Made by a program: the position numbers and the translations under genes. Positions 45,916 to 54,871 of a stretch of DNA of 64,000 nucleotides are shown one piece after another; position 1 is the first letter of the stretch; each line of letters opens with the position of its first letter. The notes beneath the pieces were generated by a model, which saw nothing but the letters and a program-made list of their open reading frames with translations, did not search any database and was not told where the DNA came from. This DNA comes from Aliikangiella coralliicola (lineage in GTDB: Bacteria > Pseudomonadota > Gammaproteobacteria > Enterobacterales > Kangiellaceae): contig NZ_ML660168.1 of NCBI RefSeq assembly GCF_007004725.1, positions 310,001 to 374,000 on the forward strand. The letters run 5' to 3'.

Positions 45916-47517
45916 TCAGCGATTCATCTTTGGGTTGAAAAAATTTTCAGGCGCCCACTCGGCCGATAGTACTTGTTCACGCTGTGCCAATATTTTCTGT
46001 TGCATCGCTTCTACCAGTTGCATAAATTCTTCATTTTGATGCAGCGACTGAAAAACCGGAGATTGTCTCAGCATTCCAATATCAAGATAGCCTGATGAAA
46101 AGGCCTGCCGTAAATACTCTATTGCTTCTTGCTGTCTTTTTCTGACAGTTTCTAACAAGGCGAGCTCTACAAAATTGTTTGGCCAGGTATCCCCTTGTTG
46201 AACAATGTTTTCGTATTTAGAAATTAATGCGGTGACAACATCTAAGTCGGTTTCAGCACCACTAATTCCCTCTCCCCATAACAACCAACTTTGCGCCGTT
46301 AATGAATGCTGACTTATTTCAATTGCAGATTCAAAAGCGCTTTTCATCGAGTTAAAGTCCTGGTGTCGAGCCTCGATCTGCGCGAGCAAAATAGGTAGCT
46401 CTGGCCGATGAACTCCCCGATTAATTGCGGCTTCAACGACCTGTTTTGCCTCAACCAGGCGTCCCATTGTAAAAAGGTGTTCGGCCCGGCCGAAAGCGGC
46501 GAAGACACTGTCGGGATTTAATTCATCTGCTCGTTTATACCATTGCTCAGCAAGCTCATTAAACTGCAAAAGCCTCAATATCTGCGCTATTTGTAGATGG
46601 CGATAATGGGTATTACTGGAAAATGCTTCTATATTCATTTTTAGCGCACCAACCAAGTCGCCTTGTATCGCCAACAAATAGGCAAGACTTGACTTGACCC
46701 CTTTATCATCCGGGTCAAGTTTTAACGCTTTCTGGTAATAGATTACAGCTTCTTCAATATGTCCTCTCGCATCAAAATTAAAACCAAGTGCCCACCAGGC
46801 CTCAGCATTTTGAGGAGACAATCGCGTCGCTTTTTTCGCGAGTTCTAAGCCTTTAACCAGGTCAGCGGGTGGGCCATTAAACTTGGTAGATTCTTGTGAA
46901 TAAGCCGCACTCAACCCTACTAAAGCAGAAACATTCTCAGGCTTTTCTTTCAGCACAGACTGAAACAATTTGATTCCGATAGCATTGCTCTCAGCATCAA
47001 ATTTTCGATAATAGCGCCATGCTTCTCTTAGCCTTTCTTGCAACGAGCTTTGTAATGAATATGACGGTGTTTGTATTTGCTCTTTCTCTATTTTTTTCGA
47101 GTGAGCGAACCAGTAAGCCACCAGTGAAATAGTTGCCAAAATAAATAAAGCTACCATTACTTTTGGCGAGAAAAAATTATTTGTAGTTTTTTCCTGTACT
47201 TTATTGTTTTCACCGTATATCAACTGAGGCAACCAGCGATATCCCTGGCCGCGAACCGATTCAATATATTTTTGCTGCTGACTTTCTTCATCTAAAGCCT
47301 TACGCAGTATCGCTACTCTTTGAGTTAAGGTTTCAACACCAACCACTTTGTTTTTCCACACCGTTGAAAGCAAATGCTCCGGTTTCGCAATTTCTGGAGA
47401 ACAATTAACCAACTCATTTAACAAATCATAGGTGAGGGAGGAAAGCTCAACAGGTTCTCCGTTTCGTGTTACTCGGCGGGAACGCGGGTCGATTTCAAGA
47501 TCAGCACTCTTAATCAC
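45916..47517 (-). CDS. CadC-type membrane regulator with TPR repeats
   Basis: A 533-residue one-component regulator. Residues about 1-100 form an OmpR-type winged helix (LSSLTYDLLNELVNCSPE, LLSTVWKNKVVGVETLTQRV and ESVRGQGYRWLP). A single membrane helix follows at about 118-138. The rest contains TPR-type helices from about 165 to 500, for example NAEAWWALGFNFDARGHIEE and AVIYYQKALKLDPDDKGVKS. Relatives couple a periplasmic TPR part to DNA binding. The frame ends close to the convergent serine hydrolase gene. The target is unknown; its own neighbourhood on either side is a reasonable guess. Confidence 0.87.
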   Translation of the reverse strand: MIKSADLEIDPRSRRVTRNGEPVELSSLTYDLLNELVNCSPEIAKPEHLLSTVWKNKVVGVETLTQRVAILRKALDEESQQQKYIESVRGQGYRWLPQLIYGENNKVQEKTTNNFFSPKVMVALFILATISLVAYWFAHSKKIEKEQIQTPSYSLQSSLQERLREAWRYYRKFDAESNAIGIKLFQSVLKEKPENVSALVGLSAAYSQESTKFNGPPADLVKGLELAKKATRLSPQNAEAWWALGFNFDARGHIEEAVIYYQKALKLDPDDKGVKSSLAYLLAIQGDLVGALKMNIEAFSSNTHYRHLQIAQILRLLQFNELAEQWYKRADELNPDSVFAAFGRAEHLFTMGRLVEAKQVVEAAINRGVHRPELPILLAQIEARHQDFNSMKSAFESAIEISQHSLTAQSWLLWGEGISGAETDLDVVTALISKYENIVQQGDTWPNNFVELALLETVRKRQQEAIEYLRQAFSSGYLDIGMLRQSPVFQSLHQNEEFMQLVEAMQQKILAQREQVLSAEWAPENFFNPKMNR

Positions 47518-47793
47518 ACGTCAATCTCATTTTCTGATGATACTCTAAACAGCATTTCCAAAGCAGAAATTCAGCATGTTTAATATCTCAGAAGATACTT
47601 AGAATTACCACTAATATTTAACCTGAGCTTAGAATAAGAATAACCATTCAAAGCGGTCGCCTTGAACGAAAGTTGAAGAGTTCGTAGCCTTGCTTGCTAA
47701 GATTTTACTCCCTGATTTCACTAGCTACTTCAAGACTACGCGCGCCCAAGCCGGAATAGAATTTCAATCTCTAACCGGCTCAGGTTCAATTGC

Positions 47794-49182
47794 TTAGTTG
47801 CTTTTCTGGCTTGCTTTATCAGCCAGTTTGTCGTTTTCCAATTTAAAGTTTTTCTGTTTTGCCTGTTTACGAATCGATTGTGTTAATGCGTCACTCACGC
47901 TTGGGGCAACGTTTGCTTGCTCACTCTTTTTCTTCGCAACAAAAGCGTCGCGCGCACGACCAAGTTCGGCAATATCCATTTTGATTTTTTTACGCTCCTC
48001 CGCTTGCTCAAGAACATATTCTTTTCGCTCCGACGCAGACATTTCTCTCATTGGTTCCGGTAAGGATGCCTCTTCCATGGCGGCTAACTCATCTTCTTGC
48101 ACCTCGCCTTCTTCTATGGCATCAACCAGATCCCAACTGCTATTCTTATAAAAAGAAGAGGATTTTGATTTAGCTCTTTTCGCCAGTAAACCCGTTGAAA
48201 TATTGCTACTCATTGCATCCTGCTCCATTTGGCGTTTAGCACTTTCCTGTCCTTTCGCTCCATAGGGAATATAGGTTTGATTAAGCTTAGCGTTGAGCTC
48301 GGCAATCTTCTTGTCTTGTGGTGCAGTGATATGAACAACACGCCTGTTAGCATCAATGCTCATGTAATCACCACCGGCCAACAATGCGCCTGATTGCCAA
48401 CCTATTCCTACTCCCTGTTGGTGTCCACCGGCGAAGATTGTATTCACGGTAATTCCCATTTGATAAGCTTGTTTTACCGCCTCCTGGTAATGAACAGGAC
48501 CTTGGGTGAAAGGCTCGTTACCGGCAATAAAAATGGTTTTGATATCATTGCTTGATTGACTCCACTGCAATCCATTGACCGCAGTTTTAATCGCAAGTCC
48601 GCAATATTCGCTACCGCCATTTGTCGTCAATGAAAATAATCCCTCGGACACGCGATCAAGCTCTTGAGTGAATTGGTTGAGTTTTCGAACGTATCCACTA
48701 CTTTCCGGCAGCCCATCATTGCCATATTCGAATAGAGCCACCTCTAAAATTGGTGCGATACCATTTTGCCTGGCTGCCGAAAATTCATTCACTACTTGCC
48801 ATAGCTGGTTTCGGGTTTGATCAATCAGTCCATCCATACTACTACTGGTATCGAGCAAGATTGCGACCTGAATTCTAGGACGTCCGGAAGGGCGTATAAC
48901 ATCATTTTGAGGAAGAATCGCCGGCTTAGTCACTGGAACCGGTTGGTTACTGGGGGCGAGTTGAGTTTTCTGTACAGTTCGGTCTTGCACAGCTTGAAGA
49001 CTTTGAGCTGGCTGAAGGCTTTGAGAGGGCTGTATTTTGACTCGATGCTGAACTTCGACCGGCTGCTCTTGTGTAGCATGCACGGTCAACGAGACTGGAG
49101 CGAGTAATACACCAACAAGTGCACAAGCCACTGGGCTATAGGTAAACTTCGAATTGCTTGATTTTGCCTGTAACGTAAACAT
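47794..49182 (-). CDS. Exported von Willebrand factor A-domain protein
   Basis: A 462-residue protein with a signal peptide ending near residue 36 (LTVHATQEQ). A glutamine-rich linker (about 40-85, with repeats like QSLQPAQSLQAVQ) is followed by a VWA domain at about 104-290. The metal-site motif LDTSSSMDG lies near residue 110, with the threonine and acidic positions probably in TTNGGSEYCG. The second half is highly charged, with likely coiled-coil stretches such as EERKKIKMDIAELGRARDAF, and has many Lys/Gln near the end. Function unknown; binding of other surface or periplasmic proteins is typical of VWA. A perfect inverted repeat lies about 83 bases upstream. Confidence 0.82.
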   Translation of the reverse strand: MFTLQAKSSNSKFTYSPVACALVGVLLAPVSLTVHATQEQPVEVQHRVKIQPSQSLQPAQSLQAVQDRTVQKTQLAPSNQPVPVTKPAILPQNDVIRPSGRPRIQVAILLDTSSSMDGLIDQTRNQLWQVVNEFSAARQNGIAPILEVALFEYGNDGLPESSGYVRKLNQFTQELDRVSEGLFSLTTNGGSEYCGLAIKTAVNGLQWSQSSNDIKTIFIAGNEPFTQGPVHYQEAVKQAYQMGITVNTIFAGGHQQGVGIGWQSGALLAGGDYMSIDANRRVVHITAPQDKKIAELNAKLNQTYIPYGAKGQESAKRQMEQDAMSSNISTGLLAKRAKSKSSSFYKNSSWDLVDAIEEGEVQEDELAAMEEASLPEPMREMSASERKEYVLEQAEERKKIKMDIAELGRARDAFVAKKKSEQANVAPSVSDALTQSIRKQAKQKNFKLENDKLADKASQKSN

Positions 49183-49264
49183 GATTAACTCCTAATCCTT
49201 AAATGAATTGATGGCTTAGGGTTAAGATTACGCTTAATCAGGAAAAGGTTTGAGGCATAGAAAC

Positions 49265-49301
49265 GTAAACATTAAGCAAGATAAATTTACCTAATGTTTA
49301 C
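49265..49301. repeat. Ten-pair inverted repeat upstream of the VWA gene
   Basis: GTAAACATTA (49265-49274) and TAATGTTTAC (49292-49301) are exact complements, 17 bases apart. The site is about 83 bases before the VWA gene and after the DUF885 gene. It could be an operator or a 3'-end hairpin; there is no T run after it on the minus strand. Confidence 0.5.
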
Positions 49302-49412
49302 ATTTAATATTTCATTCTTAACAAACAGCTTATCGAAACATGCTAGCGCGAAGTTATTCTGTTTGAACAATATGTCCAGTGGAGAAAAAAGGATACCTTC
49401 ACTATCCTAAAT

Positions 49413-51317
49413 CTACTGGTTAGCTTTGCTTACCTCCGATTGTCCCGCTGTTGGTTTACTAGCAATGTACTCATCAACCAGGCTTTCCAAAACACTCAAG
49501 GGAACTGCGCCGTTTTTAAGTACGACATCGTGAAACTCTCTAATATCGAATTGTTCGCTCATCGCTTTTTTGGCTTTTTCACGCAAGGACAGTATTTTCA
49601 GCATACCGACTTTATAAGCGGTTGCCTGAGACGGCATAACAATATGTCTTTCAACCATTTTTACCGCTTCAGACTCAGCATTTGGCGTATTTTTAACGTA
49701 ATATTCAATGCCTTGCTCCCGCGTCCACTTTTTGGTGTGAATTCCTGTGTCAACCACCAGACGACAAGCTCGCCATAACTCCATCGCTAAACGGCCAAAA
49801 TCTGAATAAGGGTCGGCATATAAACCAATTTCCTTAGGAATCATTTCTGAATACAGTCCCCAACCTTCGCTGTATGCCGTATAACCGCCAAACTTACGAA
49901 ACATAGGCATATCTTCTAATTCTTGCATGATTGCAAACTGCATATGATGACCAGGGATCCCTTCGTGATAAGCCAGGGCTGCCATTTGATAGATAGGCAT
50001 TCCTTCCATTTTGTATAAGTTGGCGTAATAGCGACCGGGACGCGATCCATCTGGCGCCGGCTGCTGATAAAAAGCTTTTCCCGCAGACTTTTCTCTGAAT
50101 GCTTCAACGCGCTTAACTTCTAGGTCAGCCTTTGGTTTGGTAATAAATAATTCATCCAGCCGTGATTTCATATCATCAATAAGCACAATTGCTTCATTCA
50201 GGTAACGCTTTCTACCCTCTTCGGTATCTGGATAATAAAAACGTGGATCGTGACGCATAAATTTAAAAAATTCTGCCAGGCTACCGTCAAACTTAACCTG
50301 TTTCATAATCGCCTGCATTTCATTATGAATACGTTTCACTTCACTTAAACCCATCTCATGGATTTGATCTGCCGTTAGCTCGGTGGTGGTAGTTCGTTTT
50401 AGTGCATTGTTAAAAAATGCTTCTCCATCAGGAAACTTCCAGGCACCATCACGCGTGTCTGCCTTGTCTTCCAGGCTAGCTAAATAATTGACCAAATCGT
50501 TATATCCAGGCTGGATAGAAGTTAATAGTGCATTTTTAGCCTGACTTAATAGTTCATCTTTTTTCTTACTATCTAGCTCAAGTTGATTAAGCTTACTCTT
50601 AAAATCAGCCCACAAGGTACTATCTTCTCCTGGCTCAAAAGGCGCTCCAACCAGGATATTTTTTGAATCTCGAATCACGTGTTCAAATACAAACTTAGGC
50701 GCAATGATTCCTTTCTTCTCTCTTATTTTCAGTTGCTCAATAAGTTGTTTTATCAGCTTGTTCGCACCATTCAGACGAGCAACATAATCATTTGCTTCTT
50801 TAACATCTTTGATAGCATGTTGGTTAATTAAAAAAGCAGGTATCTGAGAGTGCATCCCATACATTTGATTAACCGGGTAGTTGTGATGCCGCCATTTAAA
50901 GTCATCGATTTCTTCTTCAAGGTTTTTTCTGAACAGTTGATAACTTAGCAGTGTTTGTTGGTCGAGTTTTCCAGTATCAATCTCTTGAATTCGCTGGAGG
51001 TTTTCCTTGGTTATTTGCAATTCTTTCAGCGCGTTTTCTTCAGAAATATCATCCCATTTGTCATAGTCCGTTTTAATCCCCAGGTAAGTTTGGGTTATCG
51101 GGCTTCGGTTCACGCCTTCCTTATAAATAGCATCAAATAACTGATTTGCTTTGTCTGACTCAGTCAATTCCGGCGCAGGCGAATCAGTTGCTTTTGTACT
51201 GACCGGCTCATTCTTCGCTGCTGATGATTCAGCTTGTACCGATTCTGTCGGCTTATTTTGATCACAAGCTGTCAGCATCAAGCTTGCTATTGCGAGAAAA
51301 GTTAATGTTTTTTTCAT
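49413..51317 (-). CDS. DUF885-family peptidase-like lipoprotein
   Basis: A 634-residue exported protein. The signal peptide ends in the lipobox LTAC (Cys18), followed by a Ser/Glu/Thr-rich linker to about residue 50. The rest matches the DUF885 family, including LFDAIYKEGVNRSPITQTYLG near the start, YYANLYKMEGMPIYQMAALAY, and the metal motif HEGIPGHHMQ near residue 454, with a Glu-containing segment YSEGWGLYSEMIPKEIG behind it. Members behave like metallopeptidases or aminopeptidases; no substrate can be named. It is a single gene, divergent from the DUF748 gene. Confidence 0.9.
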   Translation of the reverse strand: MKKTLTFLAIASLMLTACDQNKPTESVQAESSAAKNEPVSTKATDSPAPELTESDKANQLFDAIYKEGVNRSPITQTYLGIKTDYDKWDDISEENALKELQITKENLQRIQEIDTGKLDQQTLLSYQLFRKNLEEEIDDFKWRHHNYPVNQMYGMHSQIPAFLINQHAIKDVKEANDYVARLNGANKLIKQLIEQLKIREKKGIIAPKFVFEHVIRDSKNILVGAPFEPGEDSTLWADFKSKLNQLELDSKKKDELLSQAKNALLTSIQPGYNDLVNYLASLEDKADTRDGAWKFPDGEAFFNNALKRTTTTELTADQIHEMGLSEVKRIHNEMQAIMKQVKFDGSLAEFFKFMRHDPRFYYPDTEEGRKRYLNEAIVLIDDMKSRLDELFITKPKADLEVKRVEAFREKSAGKAFYQQPAPDGSRPGRYYANLYKMEGMPIYQMAALAYHEGIPGHHMQFAIMQELEDMPMFRKFGGYTAYSEGWGLYSEMIPKEIGLYADPYSDFGRLAMELWRACRLVVDTGIHTKKWTREQGIEYYVKNTPNAESEAVKMVERHIVMPSQATAYKVGMLKILSLREKAKKAMSEQFDIREFHDVVLKNGAVPLSVLESLVDEYIASKPTAGQSEVSKANQ

Positions 51318-51456
51318 AGTGACTAACCCAGCTACTAGTATTTTTTAAGGACACGATTAAAACCGCTTGTCATTAATAAACTGTTTAACTTTAATAGTCA
51401 AATTCGAGTGAATTAGGTAGACTAGGCGCCAGACTAAAAAACCATCAATATGTTAA

Positions 51457-54003
51457 ATGAATACAGAAAAATCATCAGTTAAATCGCAAGTTTTCAGGGT
51501 TTCCAAACGCATTTTAATTTGGCTGGCATTTATTTTTGTAACTCTCTATCTTGCTATCTGGGCCTTTAGCCCAGCATTGGCACGCTGGCAAGTTAATGAC
51601 CAACTGCAGAGCTTTGGATTGCAACTAACCGATGACTCTACAATACGGCTCAACCCTTTTCTTCTGCGAGTATCGGTCTCAGATGTCGCATTGATTCAAT
51701 CTGAATTACAAGCCGTGCAGGCAAGCATCGAGTCAGTGGAGTTAGATATCAACACTTTTTCTCTCATCTCGAAAGAGCTATTGATAGAGGAGTTTACAAT
51801 TGATGGTGTCGAAATTAATACCACGATTACCGATACTGCACTCAACGTCGCAGGGTTTAGTCTCCCACAATCTGGTGAAGCGGTTGAGAGTTCTGATAAT
51901 GATAGCTCTGATAGTCAAGATGAAGTTGATGCAACTTCCCCTCCAGAAGATTCTCAATCGGCTCCATGGCTCGTTATTGCAGACAAACTTCATCTAACAA
52001 ATATTAAATTGCTCATCGATAACCTGGGAAATAAGCACCAGGTGGTAATCAAATCATTGAAACTAACCCAGGTAAAATTAAACGAACTTAACCAAAAGGC
52101 CATACTTGACCTGAAAGCGGAAATAGACTCGGCTTTACTCAATCTGAGTGTCGCTCTGGAGCATGAACAAGGAACAGGAAACGCCCAGGTTGAATTCGAG
52201 TTGAAAGATTTCGAATTAAATAAAATCGCCTACCTGATCAAACAGCAGATAGAATCAATTTCCGGGCAGTTAAATCTTTCATTTAATCAAAAAGTTAGTT
52301 TTAGCAGTGAAACAACTGACGTTCAAATACCAGAGCTGGCATTGCAATTCGACTCGCTCGATTTGCTCGTGTCCGGTGTCTCTCTAAACAGCGAAATGTA
52401 TCAAGCATCATTATCCGATGCTCAAATCAATCTCGATCAAACAGGTCAGCCGGAAGTGCAGCTTGATTTCGCACTGGAAAGCGAAGGCACTCAACTTAAG
52501 ACTGCTGATACTCAAGATTTGATATTTGGTTTTGAGCAATTTCAGTTAAAACCCGCGAACCTGTCACTCGACCGTGCCTTGCAACCAACCGTCGCTATTG
52601 AAAATATTGTGTTAAACGGTATCACCGCATCACAAAAAATGGCACAAAAAATAGCTGAACAAGCAGAGCAAAACGATCAACAAAGTTCGCAATCACCAGA
52701 AGCGAGCGAGACCATTTCAACGAGCCCTGCGTTGGCAACAATTAAACAGCTTAAACTAACTGATTTAAAACTGGCTGAACAGCATTTATCGTTAAACACT
52801 ATCGATATTCAACAACTTGTAAGCACCCTAGCACTCACCGCAAACAAGCAGCTTGCCAACCTGGTAATTCCCAACTCGCCATCAGATAATCAATCAACTG
52901 AAGAGGTTGCTAAAGAAGCAAGTGAAAATAGCCCAGCTGAAGATATTGCAGTCGACAAAGAAGGACAAGAACCGCCTTTCACTTTCAGTTTAAATCAACT
53001 GGCAATATCAGCCGATAGTCAATTCACTTTTAGTGACGCAAGCATTCAGCCTGCATTTTCTCAAAACGTAAAGTTTGAAAAAGTTGAAGTTATCGACATT
53101 GATAGTCGTGACCATGAAAAACAGGCAAAGTTTAATATCCAATTCAAAACGGATGCTTATGCCGGTGGCTCAGTTTCAGGTTTTATTTTACCTTTTACCG
53201 AAAAAATGAACTTGGAAGTTAATTCGGATATTAAAGAATTTTCTTTACCGCAGGTTTCCCCTTATATGAAAGATGCTATGGGCTTTGAAATGCTAAGCGG
53301 TCAATTTGATATCGATGTTAAATTGAAGGTGAACAACGATATCATCAAAGGTGACTCTCAGTTAGCAATGCGTGGCCTGGAGCTATCCTCGGCTGACGAC
53401 GTGCAACCTGATTCGCTGGCCGATCAAACCGCACTTCCATTGAATTCAGCACTCGGTATGCTCAAAGATGATCAGGGAAATCTGGAGCTCGAAATTCCAC
53501 TGACGGGCGATGTGAGTTCACCAGAATTCGGCGTTACCGGGTTAATTGCTCAAGTCACCAAAAAAGCGATCATGTCTGCTGCTGAATCATATCTGATAAA
53601 AACTTTTATCCCTTACGCCAACGTATTATCTGTGGCCAGCATAGCAGGAGACTTTATTCTTAAAGTTCGTTTTGAAGATTTGGTCTTTACTGAACAATCA
53701 GTTGAAATTCAATCGGATCATATGCAGTTTATGCAAGAGTTTGTGGCGCTACTAAAAGATAAACCGGAAACCCAAATCAAAGCCTGCGCAATTGCTATAC
53801 CGGCAGATCTACCAGGCATTAAACCTGATATGGAAGATCCCAACTACGTTGAGCAACTCAAACAAGTAAGCACTAAAAGAGGAGAAGCATTTAAAGCCTG
53901 GGTGGTCGAGCAGGGACAAATTGAATCATCAAGACTGTTGTTATGTCAGCCACAAATTGATCAGGACGAGAACGCCAAACCACGGATTCAATTTGAAGCA
54001 TAA
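51457..54003 (+). CDS. DUF748-family membrane-anchored periplasmic protein
   Basis: An 848-residue protein with an N-terminal membrane helix at about residues 17-36 (LIWLAFIFVTLYLAIWAFSP) and a long beta-rich body. The family is related in build to AsmA-type envelope proteins. Two low-complexity acidic linkers (about 147-168 and 405-425) interrupt it. The end (about 750-848) has an OmpA-like flavour with STKRGEAFKAWVVEQGQIES and cysteines in IKACAIAI and LLLCQPQ. AsmA-like proteins help lipid or outer membrane homeostasis; that role here is inferred. A strong terminator follows the stop. Confidence 0.85.
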   Translation: MNTEKSSVKSQVFRVSKRILIWLAFIFVTLYLAIWAFSPALARWQVNDQLQSFGLQLTDDSTIRLNPFLLRVSVSDVALIQSELQAVQASIESVELDINTFSLISKELLIEEFTIDGVEINTTITDTALNVAGFSLPQSGEAVESSDNDSSDSQDEVDATSPPEDSQSAPWLVIADKLHLTNIKLLIDNLGNKHQVVIKSLKLTQVKLNELNQKAILDLKAEIDSALLNLSVALEHEQGTGNAQVEFELKDFELNKIAYLIKQQIESISGQLNLSFNQKVSFSSETTDVQIPELALQFDSLDLLVSGVSLNSEMYQASLSDAQINLDQTGQPEVQLDFALESEGTQLKTADTQDLIFGFEQFQLKPANLSLDRALQPTVAIENIVLNGITASQKMAQKIAEQAEQNDQQSSQSPEASETISTSPALATIKQLKLTDLKLAEQHLSLNTIDIQQLVSTLALTANKQLANLVIPNSPSDNQSTEEVAKEASENSPAEDIAVDKEGQEPPFTFSLNQLAISADSQFTFSDASIQPAFSQNVKFEKVEVIDIDSRDHEKQAKFNIQFKTDAYAGGSVSGFILPFTEKMNLEVNSDIKEFSLPQVSPYMKDAMGFEMLSGQFDIDVKLKVNNDIIKGDSQLAMRGLELSSADDVQPDSLADQTALPLNSALGMLKDDQGNLELEIPLTGDVSSPEFGVTGLIAQVTKKAIMSAAESYLIKTFIPYANVLSVASIAGDFILKVRFEDLVFTEQSVEIQSDHMQFMQEFVALLKDKPETQIKACAIAIPADLPGIKPDMEDPNYVEQLKQVSTKRGEAFKAWVVEQGQIESSRLLLCQPQIDQDENAKPRIQFEA

Positions 54004-54048
54004 AACAAAGAGGTTTTACTTAAAAAGATAACCTAATCTAAGGTCACG

Positions 54049-54074
54049 CTGGGCGATTAACGCCCAGTATTTTT
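54049..54074 (+). terminator. Intrinsic terminator after the DUF748 gene
   Basis: CTGGGCG and CGCCCAG pair exactly around ATTAA, followed by TATTTTT on the plus strand, 46 bases after the stop. Confidence 0.9.
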
Positions 54075-54140
54075 AGCTATACCACATCGAAAATCTTTTT
54101 AAGATCTTAATGAGAGAAACTCAACTAACATTAATCACTT

Positions 54141-54842
54141 TTAAATATTTACAACGACAGTTCCTGCAATAAAATCATGCAAAGCTCTGCGCTTTTTATT
54201 AAATAACATGGTGATAATTTCCAACAGATGCCAAATAAAATAGCTAATCCCGAAACCGAGTAGGACGTAGGCAAACCATTGAGGGCTTTGTTCAGAAATA
54301 AACATATCTTCAGTCACAAAAAGTGCACTGACCAACATGAAAACCAGTGTAAAAATGGGGACACAATCTCTTAAAATCGCCTGTTGAAAATTAATTTCCT
54401 TCTCGGTAACCGCATCTACGACTTTCACTCGAACAACCATTTTGCCGAGAGTCTGCCCGAATAATCCATGTAGTAAAACAGAATAAATCGTAAATTGCAC
54501 TGCATCGGCATAACTGATGACAGTTTCCAGAGTTTCTTCATTTGCGATAACAGGAGTCAGCAATGTGCCTACATACATGAGCATAGCAGAAAGTACACTG
54601 GTGATAATTCCATCGATAATAGAAGCGACAAACCTGGGTGCAAAGGTTGAATACTTTGCAAACTCGTCTTCATACTCTGATGTTTCAATCGCAGCATTAA
54701 CATCGCTTCTCTCGGCAATAAGTGCCTCTATCTCAGCAACTCTTTCCGGGTAAGCATCCTTGTCAATATGCTGCAAAACGTCTCTAAGATCGCTTAAAGT
54801 ATATGTTGAATAGTCTATGGTTTCAGGCATACCTTTGCTCAC
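54141..54842 (-). CDS. RDD-family membrane protein
   Basis: A 233-residue inner-membrane protein. The first 60 residues are soluble and helical (YTLSDLRDVLQHIDKDAYPE). Membrane segments follow at about 72-96, 108-130, 155-172 and 186-210, with the RDD-type pattern APRFVASIIDGIITSVLS and LFGQTLGKMVVRVKVVD. The end FNKKRRALHDFIAGTVVV is the typical close of the family. Transport of small ions or solutes is proposed for some members; nothing specific can be said here. It lies just downstream of the succinate-semialdehyde dehydrogenase gene on the same strand, about 30 bases away, and is probably cotranscribed. Confidence 0.9.
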   Translation of the reverse strand: MSKGMPETIDYSTYTLSDLRDVLQHIDKDAYPERVAEIEALIAERSDVNAAIETSEYEDEFAKYSTFAPRFVASIIDGIITSVLSAMLMYVGTLLTPVIANEETLETVISYADAVQFTIYSVLLHGLFGQTLGKMVVRVKVVDAVTEKEINFQQAILRDCVPIFTLVFMLVSALFVTEDMFISEQSPQWFAYVLLGFGISYFIWHLLEIITMLFNKKRRALHDFIAGTVVVNI

Positions 54843-54871
54843 TTTTATATCCAGCTTCTAATTAGTCTTGG

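Noticed and set aside
47794..48151. 117-residue plus-strand frame
   Set aside because: Antisense to the charged end of the VWA gene, which gives long open reverse frames by composition.
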